From CAYRIY01 sp964424335 (GTDB lineage: Bacteria; Bacillota; Limnochordia; DTU080; RSA5): a stretch of 25,927 bases of DNA. Under the pieces are notes generated by a model. It saw only the letters and a program-made list of their open reading frames with translations, made no database searches and was not told the origin of the DNA. The DNA is taken from NCBI GenBank assembly GCA_964424335.1, contig CAYRIY010000048.1:1-25927 (forward strand), in the 5' to 3' direction. Each line of letters begins with the position of its first letter. The first letter of the stretch is position 1. Position numbers and translations under genes: made by a program. This document shows positions 13,895-20,646 of the stretch, piece after piece.

Positions 13895-15142
13895 ATGGAG
13901 ACCAAGAGGGAAGCGCCCGCGTGGGAAAAACTGAGGGGAATCGCCGATTCGGTCACGTATTCGCTGCTCGAGGCGGACTACCCGCAAGCGGTGGCCCGTG
14001 CGGGCGGAGCTGCCTTGGAACAGGCGCACACACCGGATCAGGCGAGCCATGCAGGCGCGTTATCGTTTAGCTTTTGGGGGACTCCGGCGGGCGAGGCGAT
14101 CGCATGGCTTCGAGAGTCGCTCGAGCGTTACCTCGAGTCACAAGGCTTTCACTACTGGTCGGAGCCGCCCCCTCACGTGCGGGTCGTCTTTAACATGGTC
14201 GATGCGGCAAGGCCCAAGCCTTACCGCCGCAAGGCCCAGGCCACGTTTGTCGTCTCCCTCGCGGAGCTTAAGGAGCGACCGGATGACGTCCTCAAGACCG
14301 CCTATCCGCTCCTGATTCGCTCGATGTCCAACCTCTTGATCCTCTTTGTTCCGGGCGCGAATTGTCTGGAGACGCACTTCATCACTCCTGAGCAGGGGCA
14401 TTACCAGCTAAAGGAGCCCCTCCTCGCTCGGGGGTACCTCCCGGAGTTTTACAGCCGTTTAGAGCCGATCATCACGTCTCAACTCGTCATCGACAACGAG
14501 TTTCACACGGATCTGCCCGAAGAGCTTTGGGACGGGGACGACACGACAGAACAACTCTACCTCGCCGGCAAAAGGCTGGCCGAGCTAAACTTGCTTCCCG
14601 CGCCCTTTCCCCTCGACGAGGTGCTTGCGCCCGAGGATCTGCGTCAGTTGAAACGGCTTTACAATATCGGGGGCTTGAGTTATGGAAATTTGAGCGCCCG
14701 CAAAGACGAGTCGACGTTTTGGATGAGCGCAAGCGGCGTCGACAAGGCAAATATGCGCAAAGTGGGCCGGGACATTCAGCTCATCAAAGGATTTGACCCT
14801 CAGCGAAACGTCATGCTGATCAGTGTGCCGCCCACCATCAATCCCCGGCGGGTCTCCGTCGACGCCATCGAACACTTCCTCATCTATCGGGAGCATCCAA
14901 ACGTCGGCGCCATCGTTCACGTCCATGCCTGGATCGAAGGGATCCGAGCAACCGAGGTCAACTACCCATGCGGGACGATCCAACTCGCTCGAGCGGTCGC
15001 AGGCTTGATCCGGGAGAGCGACGACCCGGCCCGGGCGATCGTCGGATTGAAAAACCACGGGCTCACGATCACGGGACCGGATTTGGAGGATATCTTCGAG
15101 CGGATCGATGGGAAGATCGTTCCGACGGTGCCTATGTCTTAG
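13895..15142 (+). CDS. Class II aldolase/adducin-domain protein with extra N-terminal domain
   Basis: 415 residues; ATG 13895 has GGAGGG 10 bp upstream. Residues about 255-405 form a class II aldolase/adducin domain: GGLSYGNLSARK, an S-A-S-G-V-D loop, the zinc pair H342 and H344 (IVHVHAW), and H388 (GLKNHGLTITG). Such domains cleave or epimerise phosphorylated sugars using zinc. The first 240 residues are not part of the usual 200-220-residue enzyme. They contain hydrophobic strands (LLIRSMSNLLILFVPG, HVRVVFNMVD), which I do not recognise. The substrate is unknown. It is followed after 140 bp by a zinc dehydrogenase on the same strand, so the pair may act on one polyol or sugar-phosphate pathway. 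The 171-bp upstream region shows no convincing promoter. Confidence 0.85.
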   Translation: METKREAPAWEKLRGIADSVTYSLLEADYPQAVARAGGAALEQAHTPDQASHAGALSFSFWGTPAGEAIAWLRESLERYLESQGFHYWSEPPPHVRVVFNMVDAARPKPYRRKAQATFVVSLAELKERPDDVLKTAYPLLIRSMSNLLILFVPGANCLETHFITPEQGHYQLKEPLLARGYLPEFYSRLEPIITSQLVIDNEFHTDLPEELWDGDDTTEQLYLAGKRLAELNLLPAPFPLDEVLAPEDLRQLKRLYNIGGLSYGNLSARKDESTFWMSASGVDKANMRKVGRDIQLIKGFDPQRNVMLISVPPTINPRRVSVDAIEHFLIYREHPNVGAIVHVHAWIEGIRATEVNYPCGTIQLARAVAGLIRESDDPARAIVGLKNHGLTITGPDLEDIFERIDGKIVPTVPMS

Positions 15143-15189
15143 GCTGAGCTCGGCTATGTGGGGCGCCGGGGTGGGGAAGCGCTCGCTTC

Positions 15190-15210
15190 GGGCCATCCTG
15201 GCCCTTTGCT
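15190..15210 (+). terminator. Weak terminator-like hairpin
   Basis: GGGCCA (15190-15195) pairs with TGGCCC (15199-15204) around a 3-nt loop, followed by TTTGCTT. It lies in the 140-bp gap between the aldolase-domain gene and the dehydrogenase gene. The stem is short and the T-tract is interrupted, so it may only attenuate. Confidence 0.35.
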
Positions 15211-15282
15211 TGCTCGTTCCTCGACCATGGCTCCCGCCGTCTCCGAATCGTGACGGGCGAGCGCACAGAAAAGGAGATAAGC

Positions 15283-16698
15283 ATGCAGGCGGTGCGGTAT
15301 AACTTTTCGATTCCCAAGTATTTGATGGCCAAGGGGTTTGGCCGGTGGTCGCCTGCGGTGTACACATCTCGATTTTCTTCGGCGCTCTCGCTGGACGATG
15401 TGCCCGAGCCTGTTTTGCCCGGGCCTGACTGGCTTGCGATCGAGCCGACTTACTCAGGCATCTGCGGCACAGATATCGGCACGATTACGGGAAAGACGAG
15501 CCCGGCTTTGGAGCCGTTTGCATCGTTTCCCGCCACGCTCGGGCACGAAGTGGTGGGACGCGTCGTCGAGGTCGGCGCACAGGTCTCCCACGTTCGCGTC
15601 GGCGACCGGGTCGTGGTCGACCCTTGGATCTCTTGCCGTGTCCGCGGACTTGATCCTTGTCCTCCATGCAGGAGCGGAACTCCGTACCTTTGCCGGCGCG
15701 CAGCCGAGGGCCGATTTGGTCCGGGGATGTTGATTGGCTTCTGCCAGGGGCTTCCCGGCGGCTGGTCGCGGCGCATGGTGGCGCACGCCTCCCAAGCGTT
15801 TCTCGTGCCCAAGGACTTGAGCGACGAGACCGCCGTACTGATCGAGCCTCTGAGCGTCGCGGTACACGGTGTGCTGCGGGCCCTCCGTGCGTCCGGCGCG
15901 CACGCCCGCGCCCATGCTCACACCCGCGCCCAAGTCCACGCCGAAACGGAATCACGGATGGCCGGCGTCGCCGTGTCCAACCCCGCTTCTGTGGGAAATG
16001 CGGGATTCTCGGGTTTCAGTGGTTTCTCAGACTCAGGGGACTTGGAGAGCTCTGGGGACGCATCGGCATGGGCGCACTGGGGCCCGGACACCCACGTCCT
16101 CGTGGTCGGAGCCGGGGCGATCGGGCTTGCCGTCGTCGCGGCAATTCGCCTCCTCGGCCTTGCGTGTCGGATCACGGTCTTGGCGCGCTACCCGTTCCAA
16201 GGAGAGCTCGCAACTGCTTTGGGCGCCGATGAGGTCGTGGCCTCGCGCAGAGGGACGGCGGTGGCCGCTGCTCAGTCGGTCACAGGAGCCCAGGTATACC
16301 GGCCGCGGATCGGGCCCCCGGTCATTACCGGTGGATTTGACGTGGTCTTTGACTGCGTGGGAACGACCTCATCGATCGCCGACAGCTTGCGCGTGGCTCG
16401 GGAGCACGGGCGGGTGGTGGTGCTCGGCGGCGCCGGCGAGCTGGAAAAAGTCGATTGGACCTTTGTTTGGATGCGAGAGCTGGAGGTCGTCGGCAGTTGT
16501 GGCTACGGGTATGAGCCCGGGTATGGCCGCCACACCTACGAGGTCCTCTTTGACCTGCTTTCCAAGAAGCGCGACCTGCCGCTTCATCGCCTCATTACCC
16601 ACAGGTTTCCTCTTAGCGCATACCGCGATGCCATACGGTGCAACCTAGAGCGTGCAAAGACGGGGGCCGTCAAGACGGTTTTTTGCGAGTCTCCGTAA
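15283..16698 (+). CDS. Zinc-dependent medium-chain dehydrogenase with a low-complexity insertion
   Basis: An NAD(P)-dependent alcohol, polyol or sugar dehydrogenase of the medium-chain superfamily. ATG 15283 has AAGGAG six bases upstream; 471 residues. Catalytic zinc residues are C61 (SGICGTD) and H88-E89 (LGHEVVG). Structural zinc cysteines are spaced SCRVRGLDPCPPCRSGTPYLC-like, four in all. The Rossmann motif GAGAIG lies near residue 278, and VFDCVG and GGAGE are also present. The family norm is 340-380 residues. The excess is mainly an insertion at about residues 203-267, between the catalytic and coenzyme domains. It has an Ala/His/Arg-rich part (AHARAHAHTRAQVHAE) and a Gly-Phe-Ser repeat (GFSGFSGFS). 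The enzyme core looks intact. It is separated by 21 bp from the downstream membrane-protein gene and is probably co-transcribed with it. Confidence 0.88.
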   Translation: MQAVRYNFSIPKYLMAKGFGRWSPAVYTSRFSSALSLDDVPEPVLPGPDWLAIEPTYSGICGTDIGTITGKTSPALEPFASFPATLGHEVVGRVVEVGAQVSHVRVGDRVVVDPWISCRVRGLDPCPPCRSGTPYLCRRAAEGRFGPGMLIGFCQGLPGGWSRRMVAHASQAFLVPKDLSDETAVLIEPLSVAVHGVLRALRASGAHARAHAHTRAQVHAETESRMAGVAVSNPASVGNAGFSGFSGFSDSGDLESSGDASAWAHWGPDTHVLVVGAGAIGLAVVAAIRLLGLACRITVLARYPFQGELATALGADEVVASRRGTAVAAAQSVTGAQVYRPRIGPPVITGGFDVVFDCVGTTSSIADSLRVAREHGRVVVLGGAGELEKVDWTFVWMRELEVVGSCGYGYEPGYGRHTYEVLFDLLSKKRDLPLHRLITHRFPLSAYRDAIRCNLERAKTGAVKTVFCESP

Positions 16699-16719
16699 CG
16701 ATCAAAGGAGCGCTCGCCT

Positions 16720-19089
16720 TTGCGCCTGTGGGTTTGTGTCGCGTTGGTCATTCTCGCTTTGTCAGGCCCGACCTTCGCCGCGGCCGTGGACGGCGACGTG
16801 TCCATTCCGGGCGATCCTGCCATTCCCCTTGATACGAGCAAGGTCGTGCTACTCATCATCGATCGCCTCGGCATGGACGACATGACGAGCGATCCCGAAG
16901 TCGTCGCTGGCTTGCGAAGCCTTGGCGAGCGGGGCGGCGTCGCGCTGATGAACGTCCGAACTGCCGCCCAGGCAAACTCCAGGAATGGGTACCTCACCAT
17001 CGGAACAGGAGTCCGGGCCGAAGCAGGGCCGTGGGCGGGGTTCGCCTTTCACGTGGAAGAGAGGTTTCGCAGCGACGCCGCGGGCGATGTCTATAGCAGT
17101 TTGACGGGCCACGCTCCGGATGCAGAGATCGTTCACCTCGGCATCGGGGAGCTTCGCCGCCTTGCAGCGGATTCCGACCGCAACCTCGTTCCCGGAGCGC
17201 TTGGCGCTGCCTTGCTCGACGCGGGGAAGCGTCTGAGCGTTTACGGCAACAGCGACGTCCAAGGCGAGGAGCGGCGCTACGCCGCCTTGATCGGCATGGA
17301 TGAGCATGGACGCGTACAAAAAGGCGCCGTTGGCAGCGACGTGACACTGAAAGATCCGGCCTGGCCTGGATTAGAGCGCACGGATTACGACAAGCTTTTG
17401 GAACTCGCCTTGGAATCCATGAAAACGGACGACCTCGTGGTGGTCGACCTCGGCGATCTCGCCCGGCTCGAAGAGCTCAGTGGACACATCGCGCCCGAGC
17501 GGTACGCTCTTGCGAGGACGAGCGCGCTGCGGCGCATCGACGCGTTTGCGGCGTCGTTGGCGGCTGCGCTCGAGCGGCAGGAAGGGCTCGTCTCGCTCTT
17601 GATCGTGAGCCCGACGCCTGCCAAACCGGCTGCCGATCAAGGCGTCCTCTTGGCGCCGACCATCTCCGCAGTCTTCGGGGGCGCCGCAGGAGCTGGGATG
17701 GGCGAGGGCTCGCCGGCGGGAAACGCGCGAAGTCAACGCCGAACCGGTTTGCTGATGTCCGCAAGCACGAAGCGCCCCGGATTGACGATGAACATCGATG
17801 TGGCCCCAACCATCGCCCGGGCGCTGGGGGCCCTTGACCAAGGACGCTTCGACGGCGGTGGGATCGTAATCGTGAGCGCGGTCGATCGGCCCTGGGAATG
17901 GCTTGCTCGGGAGTACCAGCGGATCGCCGTCGTTCATTCCCAGCGCCTTTCGGTCATTCAGCCCTTCTTTTTTGCTCAGATGGGCATCATGCTCCTGGGC
18001 GCCCTGCTCATCTGGGCCGTGGCACGCGGGACGATCCGCTGGAGGCCGCGAATTCGGCTCGCGTGGCGCCTGCTGCTCCTTGCCGCATTCAGCTTTCCCC
18101 TTGCGCTGCTCATCCTATCGCCGCTCGAACCGGCTCCGCTTTGGATGGTCTGGGTGCGGATCGCACTTGTCATTGCTGTGATCGTCGCCCTGACGTTTAC
18201 CGTCGCGAGGAACGAACTCGCTTCGATCGGATTGCTGGCGGGGGCCACCGCGGCGGCGCTGCTCGCGGATATCGCCTTTGGAGAGCCGCTGATGGCCGAT
18301 AGCCTCCTTGGTTACAGCCCGATCAGCGGCTCTCGATTTTATGGGATCGGAAACGAATACATGGGCATTTTGATCGGCTCTTCGTTCATGTTGATCGGGG
18401 CATTTCTCGACCGCTCGCGTTTGCAGCCTCCGATCAACCGCAGAGCTTTGATTGGCGTGGTCGCCTTTTTCTTCCTCGTCACCGCGTTTCTCGCATCACC
18501 GCGGCTTGGCATCAACGTCGGCGGCACGATCACCGCGATCGTGGGGTTTGCCTACTTTCTCTTTGCGCTCCTTGGTCGCCGACTTACGTTTACAAGCGCC
18601 ATCCTCGTCGGCTTGATCGTCATCGCCGTGCTCGTCGGCATCGGGTTGATCGACGGACGCTTAAGCGGGAGCGCGACACACTTGGGGCAGACGGTGCAGA
18701 AAGTGGGACAGCAAGGAACCGATCCGCTCTGGAGCACGTTCGAGCGGAAGGTGAGCGTCAACCTGAGGCTGATCCGGCTCACGATCTGGAGCCGAGTGGT
18801 GCTCCTCTCATTCGGCGTGTTGGCGCTGTTTGTCTTTTACCCGAGCAGGCTGATGGGCGAGATGAAGCGGCGGTACCCTTTTATGACGTTGAGCTTGCGA
18901 GGCGCCTTCGTCGCGGCCTTGGCGACGCTCGTCGTAAACGACTCCGGGATCGTGGCCGCTGCGACGTTGCTCCTACCTGCCACACTGGTGACGCTCCTTC
19001 TCCTCCCGTCCGTCACTGCCGACGTGGCAATGACACCTGGCGAGCGGGCCGGCGAAGGGGAGCAAGCGCCGGGCCCGACGGGCGGCTAG
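16720..19089 (+). CDS. Large membrane protein with extracytoplasmic alkaline-phosphatase-like domain
   Basis: 789 residues from TTG 16720, which has AAAGGAG nine bases upstream and opens straight into a signal sequence (RLWVCVALVILALSG). Residues about 35-400 resemble the alkaline-phosphatase superfamily fold: VVLLIIDRLGMDD, GYLTIGTG, LVVVDLGD, a helix RRIDAFAASLAAAL, and IDVAPTIARALG. The expected D-H-G metal motif is missing; the site reads SPTPAKPAADQG. Residues about 412-765 hold about ten membrane segments, with a conserved-looking loop SRFYGIGNEYMG near 538-549. I recall similar two-part proteins in Firmicutes but know no proven function. It could be an inactive phosphatase-like receptor or a cell-envelope polymer factor. 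Its stop shares the CTAG at 19086-19089 with the convergent dioxygenase gene. Confidence 0.75.
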   Translation: MRLWVCVALVILALSGPTFAAAVDGDVSIPGDPAIPLDTSKVVLLIIDRLGMDDMTSDPEVVAGLRSLGERGGVALMNVRTAAQANSRNGYLTIGTGVRAEAGPWAGFAFHVEERFRSDAAGDVYSSLTGHAPDAEIVHLGIGELRRLAADSDRNLVPGALGAALLDAGKRLSVYGNSDVQGEERRYAALIGMDEHGRVQKGAVGSDVTLKDPAWPGLERTDYDKLLELALESMKTDDLVVVDLGDLARLEELSGHIAPERYALARTSALRRIDAFAASLAAALERQEGLVSLLIVSPTPAKPAADQGVLLAPTISAVFGGAAGAGMGEGSPAGNARSQRRTGLLMSASTKRPGLTMNIDVAPTIARALGALDQGRFDGGGIVIVSAVDRPWEWLAREYQRIAVVHSQRLSVIQPFFFAQMGIMLLGALLIWAVARGTIRWRPRIRLAWRLLLLAAFSFPLALLILSPLEPAPLWMVWVRIALVIAVIVALTFTVARNELASIGLLAGATAAALLADIAFGEPLMADSLLGYSPISGSRFYGIGNEYMGILIGSSFMLIGAFLDRSRLQPPINRRALIGVVAFFFLVTAFLASPRLGINVGGTITAIVGFAYFLFALLGRRLTFTSAILVGLIVIAVLVGIGLIDGRLSGSATHLGQTVQKVGQQGTDPLWSTFERKVSVNLRLIRLTIWSRVVLLSFGVLALFVFYPSRLMGEMKRRYPFMTLSLRGAFVAALATLVVNDSGIVAAATLLLPATLVTLLLLPSVTADVAMTPGERAGEGEQAPGPTGG

Positions 19090-19808
19090 GGTCGTCCCTC
19101 GCCTCGAACGACGACCGCGGCTTTGGCAAAGTCATACACGGGATCTTCGGCTTTGGCGTCCCGGTACGTGCTGATTAGGGCCCAGCGGTCAGCGCCCGAC
19201 CTGTTGGGATGGCTCGAGTGAAGCGTGAGGTCGTGGAAAAAGATCGCGCCACCCGCCGGAATGGCGGCGGTCACGACCTTGTCCTGATCGATCGATTCAG
19301 GATCGATGCGGTTTACAAACCCCTTCTGGTCGTCTTTGTGACCGTGTTCGACGTAGCCCTTATGCGAGCCGGGAACCAACATCAAGCACCCGTTCTCCTC
19401 CGTCGCATCGTCGAGGGCTATCCAGATGGAGATCTTGTGGCTACCTTTCCAGTACGGCCAATCCTGATGCCACGGGCTGCCAAAGTCGGTGGTGTGATCT
19501 TTGAAGACGATCTTGTCGCTGAAAAATGCAATGTTGGGCCCGATCATCGGCTCGAGGTAGTCGAGGAGGCGGGGGTCTCGTGCTAAGTCCCGAAAGAGCG
19601 GGCTCCGTACGGCAAGGCCCACGTAGACGCCGCTTATGAGGCGCCTTGCAGGATCCTCACCCTTTTGGCGCATCTCCTCACGAACGTCGTCTAAAATCGA
19701 ACGGATCTCTTGCTTCCATCGCTCGACCTCAGGACGCGTGAAGAGGTCGGGGACGATGTAATACCCTTCGTCGCGATACTTAGAGCCCACGTCGCTTGGA
19801 ACCGCCAT
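19086..19808 (-). CDS. Phytanoyl-CoA dioxygenase (PhyH)-family Fe(II)/2-oxoglutarate oxygenase
   Basis: These enzymes hydroxylate a substrate using Fe(II), oxygen and 2-oxoglutarate. In 240 residues the iron-binding triad is visible: H114 and D116 (WHQDWPYW) and H197 (TLHSSHPNRSG), followed by R208 (RWALISTY) as the likely 2-oxoglutarate-binding arginine. The opening GYYIVPDLFTRPEVERW and the ENGCLMLVPGSHKG turn are typical of the family. ATG 19808 has GGGAGG eight bases upstream. It lies 15 bp behind the GST-like gene and shares its promoter. The substrate is unknown. Bacterial PhyH proteins act on many small molecules, including ectoine and secondary metabolites, and no such pathway is visible here. 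Confidence 0.92.
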   Translation of the reverse strand: MAVPSDVGSKYRDEGYYIVPDLFTRPEVERWKQEIRSILDDVREEMRQKGEDPARRLISGVYVGLAVRSPLFRDLARDPRLLDYLEPMIGPNIAFFSDKIVFKDHTTDFGSPWHQDWPYWKGSHKISIWIALDDATEENGCLMLVPGSHKGYVEHGHKDDQKGFVNRIDPESIDQDKVVTAAIPAGGAIFFHDLTLHSSHPNRSGADRWALISTYRDAKAEDPVYDFAKAAVVVRGEGRP

Positions 19809-19823
19809 CCTGCGCCGCCTCCC

Positions 19824-20489
19824 TTACGCCTTTTGGGGAAGTGAGTCCATCCGCTCCCGCCACGCGATCAGCGATGTGAGCCGCGTTGGGATTTGCTGCC
19901 GACCGGAGAACATGAAGTTGCCCAAAACGCCGTACAGATCGAAGTCGACAAAGCGCGGCCGCGTGTCGATGAGGAACGGAGAGGCTTTGAGCATGGCGTC
20001 GAGCGGCACGAGGAGCTCGGTCAGTTCGCCAAGCAACTTGCTCTCGGACGCGGCCCATTCTTTGAGACAACCGTCCCCAAAGCGCCGCTCCTTGTGGCGG
20101 ACGAACATGACGCGGTCGTACAGGTCCGGCAGCCACGATTCATAGTCGATGTCGTTGATTTTAAAGCCGACGCTCTCGATCTCTCCCTCGATGTAACGGG
20201 CAAGGATGTACTGGATTCCTTCTAAATGTTCGGGAAAAAGGCCGAGCTCGTACTTTTGATCGAGGCGCCTGGCGAGCTCTTGGCCTAGATCGGTCTTGTC
20301 CCAGACGGCGACGCCGTCGTCGACGAGCAGGGGGATGCGGTAGTAGGCGCCGCCCGTCTTTTCTACGATCACACGCCGATCGCTGTAGGGTATTTTGATT
20401 ACATCGTGGGGAATCGAGTACGACTTGAGGATTTTCTCGATTCCGATGCCAAACGGGCTAACGGGATGTGTATAGAGTTGTATCGCCAT
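19824..20489 (-). CDS. Glutathione S-transferase-like protein
   Basis: 221 residues from ATG 20489, which has AAGGAG six bases upstream; the frame extends 11 codons further but without a ribosome binding site. The N-terminal 80 residues have the thioredoxin-fold layout of GSTs: IQLYTHPVSPFGIGIEKIL, then a second strand HDVIKIPY, and the cis-proline segment RIPLLVDDG with a following VWDKTDLGQELA. The active-site position is Ser-Pro (VSPFG), not Cys. The rest is an all-helical domain with DFDLYGVLGNFM, as in GST C-terminal bundles. Firmicutes mostly lack glutathione, so the thiol partner, if any, may differ. It is the first gene of a two-gene unit with the PhyH oxygenase, which suggests joint action on one substrate. 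Confidence 0.8.
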   Translation of the reverse strand: MAIQLYTHPVSPFGIGIEKILKSYSIPHDVIKIPYSDRRVIVEKTGGAYYRIPLLVDDGVAVWDKTDLGQELARRLDQKYELGLFPEHLEGIQYILARYIEGEIESVGFKINDIDYESWLPDLYDRVMFVRHKERRFGDGCLKEWAASESKLLGELTELLVPLDAMLKASPFLIDTRPRFVDFDLYGVLGNFMFSGRQQIPTRLTSLIAWRERMDSLPQKA

Positions 20490-20523
20490 GCGAGGCTCCT
20501 TATTTCTATGACCTTTAACCATG

Positions 20524-20553
20524 ATTGTATGAATCTTTTGACCTGAGTGTCAA
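20524..20553 (-). promoter_or_regulatory. Sigma-A promoter for the GST-like/PhyH operon
   Basis: On the minus strand a perfect TTGACA -35 (20553-20548) is followed after 18 bp by TACAAT (20529-20524), one base from consensus. It overlaps the divergent kinase promoter by 16 bp. Confidence 0.75.
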
Positions 20554-20566
20554 TGTTTGGGATAAA
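20538..20566 (+). promoter_or_regulatory. Sigma-A promoter for the histidine kinase gene
   Basis: TTGACC (20538-20543) and GATAAA (20561-20566) are separated by 17 bp; the predicted start is about 20573. With the opposite promoter it forms the inverted repeat TTGAC-N6-GTCAA around the two -35 boxes. Confidence 0.65.
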
Positions 20567-20607
20567 AACCGATCAAAATAGACGAATAAAAAAAGGAGGT
20601 AGAGCTA

Positions 20608-20637
20608 GTGGAATTAACTCAAATTAATGGTAAGTAA
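20608..20637 (+). CDS. Possible leader peptide (9 codons) upstream of the histidine kinase
   Basis: AAAAGGAGGT (20591-20600), the best ribosome binding site in the window, is followed seven bases later by GTG GAA and a nine-codon frame (VELTQINGK) ending in TAA at 20635-20637. The TAATG overlap starts a second tiny frame (MAKSGPKRWGG, 20637-20672) that runs into the kinase gene. The first frame is in phase with the kinase, so the TAA could also be a recent nonsense change that cut off the kinase's native N-terminus. Confidence 0.4.
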   Translation: MELTQINGK

Positions 20638-20646
20638 TGGCTAAGA

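Noticed and set aside
15155..15302. A short frame between the aldolase-domain and dehydrogenase genes with a signal-like start (RSLRAILALCLLVPRPW)
   Set aside because: No ribosome binding site, ends inside the dehydrogenase gene, and the hydrophobic run overlaps a hairpin; more likely chance.
14585..15367. A 260-codon minus-strand frame opposite the aldolase-domain and dehydrogenase starts
   Set aside because: It crosses two real genes and their gap, and the composition is that of an antisense shadow.
15897..16080. The dehydrogenase insertion as a frameshift artefact or inserted mobile element
   Set aside because: The frame stays open and intact on both sides and no inverted repeats or target duplication flank it; kept as a genuine in-frame insertion.
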